Shown: in pieces, positions 1 to 8,730 of the stretch
Layout: the number at the start of each line of letters is the position of its first letter
How positions within the stretch are numbered: the stretch's first letter is position 1
Assembly: GCF_028657905.1 (NCBI RefSeq)
Contig: NZ_CP117781.1
Span: 2,170,001-2,234,000, forward strand
Reading direction: 5' to 3'
Length of the DNA stretch: 64,000 nt
From: Burkholderia sp. FERM BP-3421
GTDB taxonomy: Bacteria > Pseudomonadota > Gammaproteobacteria > Burkholderiales > Burkholderiaceae
Notes under the pieces: model-generated
The model's database searches: none
Told to the model about the DNA's origin: nothing
The model's input: only the letters and a program-made list of their open reading frames with translations
Program-made: the position numbers and the translations under genes

Positions 1-1559
1 TGCTGATCGGCAGCTTCGGCCTGTGGGGCGTGCACAAGACCGAGGCGGCACTGGAAAGCGTCTACAGCGACCGGCTGGAGCCCACCCGGCAGCTTGCGGA
101 AATCAGCGACCGCCTGATGCGCGACCGGCTCGCGCTCGCTTCCGCGGCGCTGACGCCGGATCCGGCCGCGGTCGCGGCCAGCATTGCGATCGTCGAGGAG
201 AACGCCGTCGCGTCGAACCGGCTGTGGCTCGCCTACCAGGCCACCCATCTCACGCCGCAGGAGCAGCAGCTCGCGCGGCAGTTCGCGGCCGCGCGCCAGC
301 AGTTCATCGAGCGCGGCCTGCAGCCGGTCGTCGCCGCGCTGCGCGCGAACCAGAGCGACGAGGCGCGCCGCATCGTGGTCGAGCAGTTGCGCCCGCTGTT
401 CCAGCCGGTGCGCGCGAGCAACGAGGCGCTGCAGAAGCTGCAGGAAAGCGAGGCGCGGCTCGAATTCGGCGCGGCGCGCGCACGCTACGAGACGATGCGC
501 CTCGTGTTCCTGTTCGTGATCCTCTCCGGCGTGGCGATCGCCGCCGCGCTCGGCCTGTGGATCACGCGCTCGATCGGCCGCGAACTCGGCGCGGAACCCG
601 GCGAGGCCGCGGCGCTCGCGCGCCGGGTCGCGGCCGGCGATCTCAGCGTGCATATCACGCTGAAGCGCGGCGACCGCGACAGCCTGATGGCGCAGCTCGA
701 AACGATGCAGACGAGCCTGGCCGGCATCGTCGGACGGATGCGGCTGAACGCGCAGAACGTCGCGACCGCGAGCGCGCAGATCGCGCAGGGCAACCTCGAC
801 CTGAGCCAGCGCACCGAGGAACAGGCGAGCGCGCTCGAACAAACCTCGGCGACGATGGAACAGCTGAGTTCCACGGTGCGGCAGAACGCGGACAACGCGA
901 AGCAGGCGAACCAGCTCGCGATCAGCGCGTGCACGATCTCGACCGAAGGCGGCGCGGTGGTCGAGCAGGTGGTCGGCACGATGAAGCAGATCAACGGCAG
1001 CTCCGCGCGGATCGCCGACATCGTCGGCATCATCGAGGGCATCGCATTCCAGACCAACATCCTTGCGCTGAACGCCGCCGTCGAGGCCGCGCGCGCCGGC
1101 GAAGAAAGCCGCGGCTTCGCGGTCGTGGCGGGCGAGGTCCGCAATCTCGCCCAGCGCAGCGCCGACGCCGCCAAGGAGGTCAAGCAGTTGATCGGCGCGA
1201 GCATCGAGCGCGTCGTGCACGGCGGCGCGCTGGTCGATCAGGCGGGTTCGACGATGCGCGACATCGTCGGCTCGATCGCGCGCGTCACCGACCTGATGGG
1301 CGAGATCAGCGCGGCGAGCACCGAGCAGAGCGTCGGCGTCGCGCAGATCGGGCAGGCCGTGACCCAGATGGACCAGGCGACCCAGCAGAACGCGGCGCTC
1401 GTGGAGCAATGCGCGGCCGCGGCCGAGAACCTCAAGGAGCAGGCGCGCGACATGCTCGCGGCCGTCGAGATCTTCAAGCTCGCGAACCCGCCCGATGGGT
1501 TCGCGCCCGGCGCGCCGACGCCCCGGCATCCGGCGCGGGCGATGTTGATGCCGGCGTGA
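1..1559 (+). CDS. Methyl-accepting chemotaxis protein, 5' end missing
   Basis: This is the cytoplasmic and ligand-binding part of a transmembrane chemoreceptor that signals to CheA/CheW. The reading frame is open from base 3, and the first codons encode a hydrophobic stretch, so the start and most of TM1 lie before the window. A helical periplasmic domain of about 160 residues follows, then TM2 (around bases 505-560, rich in Val/Leu/Ile/Ala), a HAMP segment, and a long coiled-coil signalling domain. The hairpin tip carries the family signature AFQTNILALNAAVEAARAGE (about 1048-1108). One Cys lies in the otherwise typical helical repeats. The C-terminal tail is Pro/Ala-rich and has no CheR-binding pentapeptide that I can see. 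The ligand cannot be deduced. It is followed by a short gap and an unrelated acetyltransferase, so it is probably its own transcription unit. Confidence 0.93.
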   Translation, partial: LIGSFGLWGVHKTEAALESVYSDRLEPTRQLAEISDRLMRDRLALASAALTPDPAAVAASIAIVEENAVASNRLWLAYQATHLTPQEQQLARQFAAARQQFIERGLQPVVAALRANQSDEARRIVVEQLRPLFQPVRASNEALQKLQESEARLEFGAARARYETMRLVFLFVILSGVAIAAALGLWITRSIGRELGAEPGEAAALARRVAAGDLSVHITLKRGDRDSLMAQLETMQTSLAGIVGRMRLNAQNVATASAQIAQGNLDLSQRTEEQASALEQTSATMEQLSSTVRQNADNAKQANQLAISACTISTEGGAVVEQVVGTMKQINGSSARIADIVGIIEGIAFQTNILALNAAVEAARAGEESRGFAVVAGEVRNLAQRSADAAKEVKQLIGASIERVVHGGALVDQAGSTMRDIVGSIARVTDLMGEISAASTEQSVGVAQIGQAVTQMDQATQQNAALVEQCAAAAENLKEQARDMLAAVEIFKLANPPDGFAPGAPTPRHPARAMLMPA

Positions 1560-1614
1560 GTGCTGGTGGGGCTATCATCCAGCCATTCCGCCCACTCACG
1601 ACGCCTGCCCCTCC

Positions 1615-2115
1615 ATGCCTTCAACGCACGCCTCACGACGTATCGAATTGGTCCCGATGGACGACGCCGCGTTCGCGGCCTACCGCGCCGACACGCTGAA
1701 CCACTACGCCGCCGACACGCTGCGCGCTGACGGCGGCACCGCGGAGGAAGCCGCCGCGCGCGAAGAGGAGTCCTTGCTCAAGCTGCTGCCCGATGGCGTC
1801 CGGACGCCGTCGCAACACCTGTTCGTGCTGGTCGATCCGGATGCGGACGAGCCGGTCGGGTATCTATGGCTGGGACGAACCCAGACCCTGCGCGGCGAGT
1901 CCGGATTCATCTACGATCTGTTCGTGCAGCCGAACCATCGCGGCAACGGTTACGGCACGCAGGCACTGCACGCTGCCGAGGCGTGGGCGCGCGACGCCGG
2001 CCTGCGGCAGCTCGGCCTCCATGTGTTCGGCCATAACGAAGGTGCGTTGCGCCTGTACGGCCGGCTCGGCTATCAGGCCACGCACGTGGAGATGTCCAAG
2101 CCGCTCGGCGATTGA
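1615..2115 (+). CDS. GNAT-family N-acetyltransferase
   Basis: A 166-residue protein of the GNAT fold that should transfer an acetyl group from acetyl-CoA to an amine; the substrate is unknown. The acetyl-CoA-binding motif A is clear as VQPNHRGNGYGTQAL (about residues 104-118), preceded by the usual beta-4 strand (FIYDLFV) and followed near the end by the beta-6/7 region HNEGALRLYGRLGY, a common GNAT motif B signature. The ATG at 1615 begins a protein of normal family length. It sits 55 bases after the chemoreceptor stop codon and is probably transcribed separately or by read-through. It is one of three different GNAT genes in the first 3.6 kb; they are not close copies of each other. Confidence 0.88.
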   Translation: MPSTHASRRIELVPMDDAAFAAYRADTLNHYAADTLRADGGTAEEAAAREEESLLKLLPDGVRTPSQHLFVLVDPDADEPVGYLWLGRTQTLRGESGFIYDLFVQPNHRGNGYGTQALHAAEAWARDAGLRQLGLHVFGHNEGALRLYGRLGYQATHVEMSKPLGD

Positions 2116-2206
2116 GCCGCGCATACGCGCACCACCGTGACGGACTGCCCGCAGCCGACCACTCAGGCGTGCCATCATCGCCTGCGCGGACGGCGCGCAC
2201 CGCGCG

Positions 2207-2749
2207 TCAATCATCCGCCGCCGGCCGCCCTTCCATGACACCCGCCAATTCCATGCCATACCGCACCTGGACGAGGTGCGCGCCGCCGATCGCAACCGGC
2301 GCCGATGCGCCGTCGGGCGCGAAACCCAATCGGCGATAGAACGCGATCGCCTGCGCGTTGCCCTCCAGCACCCACAGCGACACACGCGTATAGCCGGCGT
2401 CGCGCAGCGCCGCGCACGCCCGTGCCGCGAGACGTGCGCCGACGCCTTGCCGCCACGCGTCCGGCCGCACGTACAGCGCCTCGATTTCGCCCCAGGCTGC
2501 GTCCAGGTCCTCGTCGCGGTTCGCGCCGAACGACACCCAGCCCGCGAGCGCGCCATCCTGCGCCCGCGCGAGCACGACGCGCGTACGGCCGTCGCGCAGC
2601 AGCGCGCGCCATCCCTGCGCGCGCCGCTCGATCGACAACGCGGCCAGGAACGCGGCCGGCAACAGTTCCCGGTAGGCCGCCTGCCACGACGCGACATGCA
2701 CCGCGGCGATCTCCTCCGCCGCTTCGAGGGTAGCGTCGCAGAGAATCAT
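2207..2749 (-). CDS. GNAT-family N-acetyltransferase
   Basis: A 180-residue GNAT acetyltransferase. Motif A reads VRPDAWRQGVGARLAARA (R-Q-G-V-G pyrophosphate loop) and the C-terminal part has NAQAIAFYRRLGF, the standard GNAT motif B. The N-terminal segment AAVHVASWQAAYRELLP is typical of the subgroup resembling RimI/phosphinothricin-type acetyltransferases. The reading frame extends further upstream, but the ATG at 2749 has a good ribosome-binding site (GGAGGG, about 7 bases upstream) and starts directly with the GNAT fold, so I chose it. A minus-strand intrinsic terminator with a candidate small transcript lies about 150 bases upstream, so the gene either has its own promoter in 2750-2900 or is reached by read-through. 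Substrate unknown. Confidence 0.87.
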   Translation of the reverse strand: MILCDATLEAAEEIAAVHVASWQAAYRELLPAAFLAALSIERRAQGWRALLRDGRTRVVLARAQDGALAGWVSFGANRDEDLDAAWGEIEALYVRPDAWRQGVGARLAARACAALRDAGYTRVSLWVLEGNAQAIAFYRRLGFAPDGASAPVAIGGAHLVQVRYGMELAGVMEGRPAADD

Positions 2750-2899
2750 GGCCGCCCTCCACCCGCGCCGCCCCTGAACGCGCGCCCACCCCGCGCGCGC
2801 CGCGCAAGGCGCGCCCCAGGCCCGCGAAAATCGTCCATAACATCCATCCCGAACCTCTCTTCTCTTCAACAGGAGCGAAGCCCGACCGCACCCGCCAAC

Positions 2900-2928
2900 A
2901 AAAAAGCCCCGGCGGTTTCCGTCGGGGC
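2900..2928 (-). terminator. Intrinsic terminator (minus strand)
   Basis: Read on the minus strand, GCCCCGACGG pairs with CCGCCGGGGC around an AAA loop (one mismatch), followed directly by six T residues. It lies upstream of the acetyltransferase gene that starts at 2749 and not downstream of any recognised protein gene, so it probably ends a short untranslated RNA or acts as an attenuator. Confidence 0.7.
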
Positions 2929-3045
2929 CTTGCAGGCAATGAAGCCTTCTCGTGCGTCTAGCGCACGCCCATCCCCGGCAATGGCTGAATCGAAATCATC
3001 GCTAGCGGCACGGCGGGCACGAGGATAAAAACGGCTGGGCGCATG
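2900..3045 (-). ncRNA. Candidate small RNA or leader transcript
   Basis: This is a promoter-to-terminator unit with no normal gene inside. A minus-strand promoter-like pair (TTGACA, 18-base spacer, CACATT) lies at 3081-3052, and an intrinsic terminator ends at about 2900, giving a transcript of roughly 145 bases. Inside are a perfect 6-bp hairpin (CGTGCG/CGCACG, 2951-2967) and a 13-codon mini-ORF starting ATGATTTCGATT. The unit may be a free sRNA or a leader controlling the acetyltransferase gene downstream. I do not recognise an Rfam family, and the start point is inferred from the promoter only. Confidence 0.4.
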
Positions 3046-3051
3046 GATCCG

Positions 3052-3081
3052 AATGTGCATCCAGTCCGCCACGGGTGTCAA
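3052..3081 (-). promoter_or_regulatory. Sigma-70-like promoter for candidate sRNA
   Basis: On the minus strand, a consensus -35 hexamer TTGACA (3081-3076) is followed after 18 bases by CACATT (3057-3052), which matches three of six -10 positions. It points towards the small structured unit ending at 2900. It lies in the non-coding gap before the plus-strand gene starting at 3165. Confidence 0.4.
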
Positions 3082-3164
3082 TGGTCGTCCGTCGACACCC
3101 GAATCGACAACCCTTCCCGATTCGCCGACAATCGCCTCGTCATCGTTCTGCCCGCTCCCTGCCG

Positions 3165-3614
3165 ATGCACATCCGAACCGAGGATCCGGCGCAACCCGAG
3201 ATCGCCGCGCTGCTCGAACGCGGCGAAGCGGAATCCGCGCGCCTGTATCCGGCGGAAAGCAACCACCACCTCCCGCTCGACGCGCTGCGCGCCGCCCACG
3301 TCCGCTTCCACGTCGCGCGCGACGCCCACGGCCACGCGATCGGCACCGGCGCGCTCGTGCTGCATGGCGCATGGGCCGAGGTCAAACGGATCTGGGTGGA
3401 GCCGCATACGCGCGGCCGGAGCCTGTCGAAGGCGATCCTGCATGCGCTGGAGGCCGATGCCCGCCGGCACGGCGTGCGCGTGCTGCGGCTCGAAACCGGC
3501 ATCCACAGCCATGCCGCGCTGCGGCTCTATCGCACGGCGGGCTTCGTCGAACGCCCGCCGTTCGCCGACTACCGGCCCGACCGGCTCAGCGTCTTCATGG
3601 AAAAACACCTGTAG
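3165..3614 (+). CDS. GNAT-family N-acetyltransferase
   Basis: A 149-residue GNAT protein. The order of elements fits the fold: an N-terminal helix region (AALLERGEAESARLYP), central strands ending VKRIWVEPHTRGRSLSKAIL, and a C-terminal HSHAALRLYRTAGF motif B. The pyrophosphate loop is altered: where R-G-x-G-L/A is expected it reads R-G-R-S-L, with Ser replacing the second Gly. That may weaken or change CoA binding, but such variants occur in active enzymes. The ATG at 3165 was chosen because the fold begins there; an upstream in-frame start would add about 30 residues of Arg-rich, non-homologous sequence. Substrate unknown. Confidence 0.85.
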   Translation: MHIRTEDPAQPEIAALLERGEAESARLYPAESNHHLPLDALRAAHVRFHVARDAHGHAIGTGALVLHGAWAEVKRIWVEPHTRGRSLSKAILHALEADARRHGVRVLRLETGIHSHAALRLYRTAGFVERPPFADYRPDRLSVFMEKHL

Positions 3615-3644
3615 CGGCAGGCTGCCGGCCTGCCGCCTCGCGCT

Positions 3645-4043
3645 TCATTCCCGCCCGGCATGGCACACGGCTTCCACCCGGTTGCCGGCGGGATCGAACA
3701 GGAACGCCGCGTAATAGCTGTCGTGATAGTGCGCGCGCGGGCCCGGTTCGCCGTCCGAGCGCCCGCCCGTGGCGAGGCCCGCCGCGAAGAACGCATCGAC
3801 CTGCGCGCGGGTCGCCGCCTTGAAGCACCAATGCCGCCGGCTCGCGCCGACGATGGCCGGATCCAGATAAACGGCAAGACAGGTCGATGCGGTGTCGCGC
3901 GCATTGCAACGCGCGCCGTAGCCCAAGGCGTCGGCGCGATCGTAGACCTTGTCCGCCCCGAGCGCGGCCATGATCGCGTCGTAGAACGGCCGGGCCGCAT
4001 CGAGATCGGGGACGCCGATCGACACATGATCGAGAAGCTGCAT
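3645..4043 (-). CDS. VOC-family (glyoxalase-like) protein
   Basis: A 132-residue single-domain protein of the vicinal-oxygen-chelate superfamily, which includes glyoxalase I and bleomycin-resistance proteins. The opening MQLLDHVSIGVPDLDAARPF is the classic first beta-alpha unit with a conserved metal-ligand His, and FDPAGNRVEAVCH near the C-terminus is the closing D-P-x-G-N motif with a Glu at the usual metal position. The start at 4043 follows a GGGAG ribosome-binding site; a longer upstream reading is Arg-rich and unlike the family. It converges with the acetyltransferase gene ending at 3614. The specific reaction cannot be assigned. Confidence 0.88.
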   Translation of the reverse strand: MQLLDHVSIGVPDLDAARPFYDAIMAALGADKVYDRADALGYGARCNARDTASTCLAVYLDPAIVGASRRHWCFKAATRAQVDAFFAAGLATGGRSDGEPGPRAHYHDSYYAAFLFDPAGNRVEAVCHAGRE

Positions 4044-4211
4044 CGCGGTCTGCTCCCGTGGAGGACATGAGGCATCGCGCGAGATCGAGCGCTCGCGGAC
4101 GATGCGCGCCGATTCTACAAGCCAACGACGCCGGCCGCTTCCCGGCATTTCCTACGCATCATCGGCGCGCGACCTGTCGCCGCGCCCCCTGGACAAACAT
4201 CCCGCAACAAC

Positions 4212-4237
4212 AAAAAAACGCCGGATAACCGGCGTTT
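4212..4237 (-). terminator. Intrinsic terminator for glycine-zipper gene
   Basis: A perfect 9-bp stem (AAACGCCGG / CCGGCGTTT) with a four-base loop, followed on the minus strand by a run of seven T residues (4218-4212). It lies about 100 bases downstream of the stop codon at 4338 and is in the right orientation to end that transcript. Confidence 0.8.
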
Positions 4238-4337
4238 CAGCAAGCTCGGACGCCGGCCGCGCATGCAAACCGCACGACGCGCCCCGGCTTCCCGCGTCGC
4301 AAACGGCGCCTCACGCCGCCCGCGACACCTTCCGTCC

Positions 4338-4781
4338 TCAATAATCGCGACGATGGTGATGGCGGTGCTTGCCCTTGTAATGGCCGCGCCCGCGATCTTC
4401 CTCATAGGAATTCGACCGCGACACGTTGCCGCCGAGCGCCGCACCCGCGCCGCCGCCCACCGCCGCGCCGACGAGGCCGCCCGTGCGCCCGCCCATCGCG
4501 TTGCCCGCGGCCGTGCCCGCGCCGCCGCCCAGCGCGCCGCCGATGATCGCGCCCGTGCGCTCGCGACGGTTCGCCGTCACCGCGCCGCCCGCGCCGCCGC
4601 CCACCGCGCCGCCGATCACGGCGCCCGTGCTGCCGCCCACCGCGCCGCCGAGCGCCGCGCCGGCGACGCCGCCCAGCGCGCCGCCAAGTGCATTGTTCAT
4701 ATCGCCGCCGGCCAGCGCCGGCACCGACGCGGCTACGGTCAGCGCCGCGACCGCAAGGATCTGGATGAATTTCTTCGACAT
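4338..4781 (-). CDS. Secreted glycine-zipper protein
   Basis: A 147-residue envelope protein. It starts with a Sec signal peptide (MSKKFIQILAVAALTVAASV, cleavage after ALA near residue 24), then about 90 residues of Gly/Ala-rich helix-packing repeats of the type GGALGGxxGAALGGAVGG, and ends with a short charged tail rich in His, Arg and Tyr (residues 125-147). Glycine zippers typically mediate membrane insertion or helix oligomerisation (as in RcnB- or osmotic-lipoprotein-like proteins), but there is no lipobox here, so it is probably periplasmic or membrane-associated. It is a single-gene unit, with its own terminator at 4212-4237 and about 165 bases of upstream non-coding DNA. Confidence 0.8.
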   Translation of the reverse strand: MSKKFIQILAVAALTVAASVPALAGGDMNNALGGALGGVAGAALGGAVGGSTGAVIGGAVGGGAGGAVTANRRERTGAIIGGALGGGAGTAAGNAMGGRTGGLVGAAVGGGAGAALGGNVSRSNSYEEDRGRGHYKGKHRHHHRRDY

Positions 4782-4948
4782 CGAACGGCCTTTATTCAGG
4801 GGATGAAAACGACCGCGAGTATAGCGAAGCGCCGCAGGTTATTTGTCATTTCCCGGATCGGACCTTGTAAGACATGTAACAGTATCGATACAGCCCCCCC
4901 GACGATCCCCTTGCAGGACCGCTGCGCGCCCGCTGGCGCCACCCGCCG

Positions 4949-5941
4949 CTACCCGGCGGGCACCGGCTCGACCGTCACGCCGACCGTCAGCACCTGGCCC
5001 GCCCCACCGCCGCGGATCACGCCCCGCAGCGGCGTCACGTCCGCATAGTCGCGGCCGACCGACAGCATCACGTAGTCGTCGCCGGGCGCGCGATCGTTGG
5101 TCGGATCGAGCTGCAGCCAGCCGTGGTCCTCGGGCCACGCCGGGTCGTACACCTCGACCCACGCATGCGATGCGTCCGCGCCGATCAGGCGCGGCTGCCC
5201 GGGCGGCGGCTCGGTCAGCAGGTAGCCGCTCACGTAGCGCGCGGGCAGCCCGAGCGAGCGCAGCGCGCCGATCATCACGTGCGCGAAGTCCTGGCACACG
5301 CCGCGCCCGAGCCGCAGCGCGTCGAGCGCGGTGGTCGACACGTCGGTGCTGTCCGGCGCGTACGCGAACTCCGCATGGATGCGCTGCATCAGTTCCCACG
5401 CGCCCTGCACGAACGGCCGGCCCGGCGTGAAGCTCACCGCGCCATAGGCGGCCAGCGCCGGATCGCACGCCACCTGCGGCGACGCGAACACGAATTCGCT
5501 CGCCGGGTCGAATGCGCGCCCCGCCCGATAGCTGAGCCGCTCGCGCACCGCCTCCCACGTACTCGCCTGCCCCGCCGTCGGCTGCGCGATCGCGGGCGGC
5601 GGTTCGCCGCGCCGTCCCGCCGACAGCGCGGGCGCGCGGGTCCGCACCAGGCTGCGGCTGCGCACCGTCAGCTCGTCGTGCGGCTGATCGAGCGCGAACG
5701 AGGTGCGCTGGTTGCCGAACGAATCGGTCTCGCGGCTCATGCCGTGCGGCGTCGGCGCGATTTCCAGCGCGAAGTCCAGCACCCGCTGCCGCGCGGTGTC
5801 GAGCGGCCTCAGGCGCGCCTGGTGCTGCGCCGACTCCACCCGCGCCGCATAGCGGTAGCGCGTGTCGTGCGTGACGCGCAGCAGGCGGGACGGCGCGTCG
5901 TCCTCCGTCGCGCCGGGCGCGCGGTCGTCGGTTCCGCTCAT
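4949..5941 (-). CDS. Transglutaminase-like protein (Cys active site)
   Basis: A 330-residue member of the bacterial transglutaminase-like cysteine peptidase family with an N-terminal beta domain (residues about 20-110: RLLRVTHDTRYRYAARV onwards) and the papain-like core. The catalytic Cys is present in GRGVCQDFAHVMI, the His in ASHAWVEVYDP and the Asp in WLQLDPTND. These proteins accompany circularly permuted ATP-grasp and alpha-E proteins, and the group was predicted from genome context (Iyer and Aravind) to form and process small peptides. The ATG at 5941 overlaps the upstream gene's TGA (ATGA), which fixes the start and implies translational coupling. It is the last gene of a five-gene minus-strand run and has a paralogue at 8731-9669. 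Confidence 0.88.
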   Translation of the reverse strand: MSGTDDRAPGATEDDAPSRLLRVTHDTRYRYAARVESAQHQARLRPLDTARQRVLDFALEIAPTPHGMSRETDSFGNQRTSFALDQPHDELTVRSRSLVRTRAPALSAGRRGEPPPAIAQPTAGQASTWEAVRERLSYRAGRAFDPASEFVFASPQVACDPALAAYGAVSFTPGRPFVQGAWELMQRIHAEFAYAPDSTDVSTTALDALRLGRGVCQDFAHVMIGALRSLGLPARYVSGYLLTEPPPGQPRLIGADASHAWVEVYDPAWPEDHGWLQLDPTNDRAPGDDYVMLSVGRDYADVTPLRGVIRGGGAGQVLTVGVTVEPVPAG

Positions 5942-8575
5942 CCCCATAGCGCCCTGCCCGCGTCCCGCGCATGACTGAAATAGCGTTCGCCGATCCGGTC
6001 CGACAGAACCCGCACCGCCTTCACGCTCGCCTCCAACCGCGCCATCAGGTGCGGATGATTCCCCGCGTCGTCCACCTCGCACAGCGCGGCCAGCGACCAG
6101 CCCTTGATCTCCGGAATGCCTTCCGCCAGTTCCGACAGCGCGTAGCCCTCGCCGCGCTCGACTTTTTCGAGGCGGCCGCGCAGCGACTGCGCGACCCAGG
6201 CCAGCGCGCGCGGATTGTCCGTGTCGAGCACCAGCAGCGCGAGCAGCGGCGCGACGTCGAAGCAGCGCTGGAACCGCGATCGGAATGTGATCGAACTGTC
6301 GAACAGCTCCAGCACGAGTTCGAAGCCGTCCTGCTTGAGCACCGCGCGATCCTCGAACGCGCGGCGCAGCACGCCGGCCAGGAAATCGAGCCGGTCGATC
6401 TGCCGGCCGATCGTCAGGAGCCGCCAGCCGTCGTCGCGCGTCATGTTGTCGGTCTGCGCACCGGTGATCGCGGACAGCAGCAGGTTCAGGCGTTCGAGCA
6501 ACTGCAGCGCGCCGCTGCCGAGCTGATCCTCGGGCTCGGGGTCGTCCGCGTCGCCGACCTCGAACAGTTGCGCCGCATCGTCGATCAGGCGCCATTGCTC
6601 GCGCGACAGCCGCTCGCGGATCGCCGCGGCCGCGCCGCGCATCCCGAACAGGCACGATGCGATGCCCGCATCGCGCCCGGCGCGCGTCGTGAGCGCGCGC
6701 ACCAGCGCCTGCTGGAACGCCTGCGGCGCCTCGGCCGCCGCCGGCGTATCGAACGGCAGCAAGCCGTGCACGCGGCACAGCGCGTCGAGCAGGTGCAGGT
6801 GCGCGAGACTTTCCACGTCGTCCTCGCCGCGCAGGCGTTCGAGCGCCGCGCGCGCGAGCCGCGCAAGATTGATCGCGCGCTCCGTGTAGCGGCCCAGCCA
6901 GAACAGATTCTCCGCCGCGCGGCTCGCAATCGCGCGCGGCCGGCCGACCAGATCGTCGGGGCCGAGATGGGTCTGCAGCAAGGTGGTCGCGTCGACCGGC
7001 CCGTCGGTCATCACCCACGCGTCGACGCTGCTGCCACCGTGCGGCATCGGCGCATCGAACAGCGCCTCGCGCGCGCCCACCCGCGCGAGGCCGCCCGGCA
7101 GGACGCGCCAGGTGCGCGCGCCGTCGACCAGCGCGAACACGCGCAGCAGCAGCGGGCGCGGCACGATGCGCGCGCCGCCGTCGCCGGCCTGCGCGCGGCC
7201 GGGCCAGGTGGGCGCCTGCGACAGCGGCAGGTCGGCCTGCACCGTGTAATGCGCGGGTTGTTCGGCGATCCGCGCGCGCCACGCGGCAAGCTCGTCCGGC
7301 GCGAGCCGCGCGCCGAACACCGGCTCGAAGCTGCCGCCCGCCTGCACGCCGGCCGGAAAGGTCGGCCGGATCACCGCGCGCGCGAGCTGCGACAGCGCTT
7401 CCGCGCACGCGGCCGGCTCGCCGCACCACCACGAGGCGACCGCCGGCAGGCTCAGCGTCTCGCCCAGCAGGCTCTCGGCCAGGCGCGGCAGGAATCCCAG
7501 CACGCCCGGCGATTCCAGGAAGCCGGAGCCCGGCAGGTTCGCGACCAGCACGTTGCGCGCGCGCACGGCCTGCAGCAGGCCCGGCACGCCCAGCAGCGAA
7601 TCGGCGCGCAGTTCGAGCGGATCGAGCCAATCGTCGTCGACGCGCCGCAGAATCCCGTGCACCGGCTCCAGCCCGCTCAGCGTCTTCAGGTATACGTGGT
7701 TGTCGCGTGCGGTCAGGTCGCCGCCCTCGACCAGCGTGAGCCCCAGGTAGCGCGCGAGATACGCGTGCTCGAAATAGGTGGCCGCGTGCGGGCCGGGCGT
7801 CAGCAATACGATCCGCGCGTTCTTGCCGGCCGGGCTCAGCTCCTGCAGGCTGCGCAGCAGCGCGCGATAGCTCGCCGCGAGCCGTTGCACGCGCAGGCCG
7901 CGAAACGCGCGCGGAAACAACCGCGACACGATCACGCGATTCTCGAGCAGGTAGCCGAGCCCCGTCGGCCCCTGGGTGTGCTGCGCCATCAGGCGCCACT
8001 CGCCGTCCGGCCCGCGCGCGAGATCGAACGCGGCGACGTGCAGCCAGGTATCGCCCGGCGCGCGCGCGCCGCGCATCGGCCGCAGGTAGCCCGGATGGCC
8101 CGTCACCAGCGACGGCGGCAGCAGGCCGCGCCGCAGCACCGTCTGCTCGCCGTAGATGTCGCTCAGGATCGCGTTCAGCAGGCGCACGCGCTGCAGCACG
8201 CCGCGCTCGATCGCCTGCCACTCGCGCGGCGTCAGAATCTGCGGCAGCAGGTCGAGCGACCACGGGCGCGGCGCGGCATCGTCGAGGCCGTGCGGCTGAT
8301 AGGCCAGGCCGTTCTCGCGCATGCGGCGCGCGAGCGCGTCGGCGCGACGGTCGAGGTCGGCGAAGCCGACGCTGCCCAGCTGGGTGAAGAAGGCGCGCCA
8401 CGCAGGCGCGAGCGCATCGCCGGACCCGGCCGCGCTGCCGCGCAGCCTCGTCGTAGCTGCCGGCGCTCGCGCGCGCCGCAAGCGCCGCGCCCAGCGCGGC
8501 GGCGTCCGCGCCGCTGTCGAACAGCGTATGCATCGCGTCGGCGGCGCTCGGATCGTCGGAGGAAAGAGGAGGCAC
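5938..8575 (-). CDS. Circularly permuted ATP-grasp/alpha-E fusion, frameshifted near 5' end
   Basis: A fusion of a circularly permuted ATP-grasp domain (formerly DUF404/DUF407) with a C-terminal alpha-E helical domain (DUF403). The first half carries LLTPGPHAATYFEHAYLARY and LVEGGDLTARDNHVYLKTL, which match the separate ATP-grasp protein at 10655; the second half starts near AENLFWLGRYTERAINLARL and matches the separate alpha-E protein at 9678. Predicted role: ATP-dependent peptide bond formation. The long frame covers all of this, but its first 60 or so residues are Arg/Pro nonsense. A sensible N-terminus (DAMHTLFDSGADAAAL) lies in another frame from a GTG at 8575, and the two frames join at about 8430-8455. 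So there is an apparent one-base frameshift, real or a sequencing error. The 3' end overlaps the next gene as ATGA. Confidence 0.8.
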
Positions 8576-8730
8576 GATGTCGACTCGTCAGGCACGGGCA
8601 GCCCGGCGCGCCCGCCCATCGGCCGGCGCGGCGTGCCCGTTCAGCGCGCATCGTATCATCCCGTCGCCCTCCCGCTTCCCGCCCGCCTCCCGCGCGGCCC
8701 ACCGCGCGGCGCCCTGCCCCGGCGCGCCGC

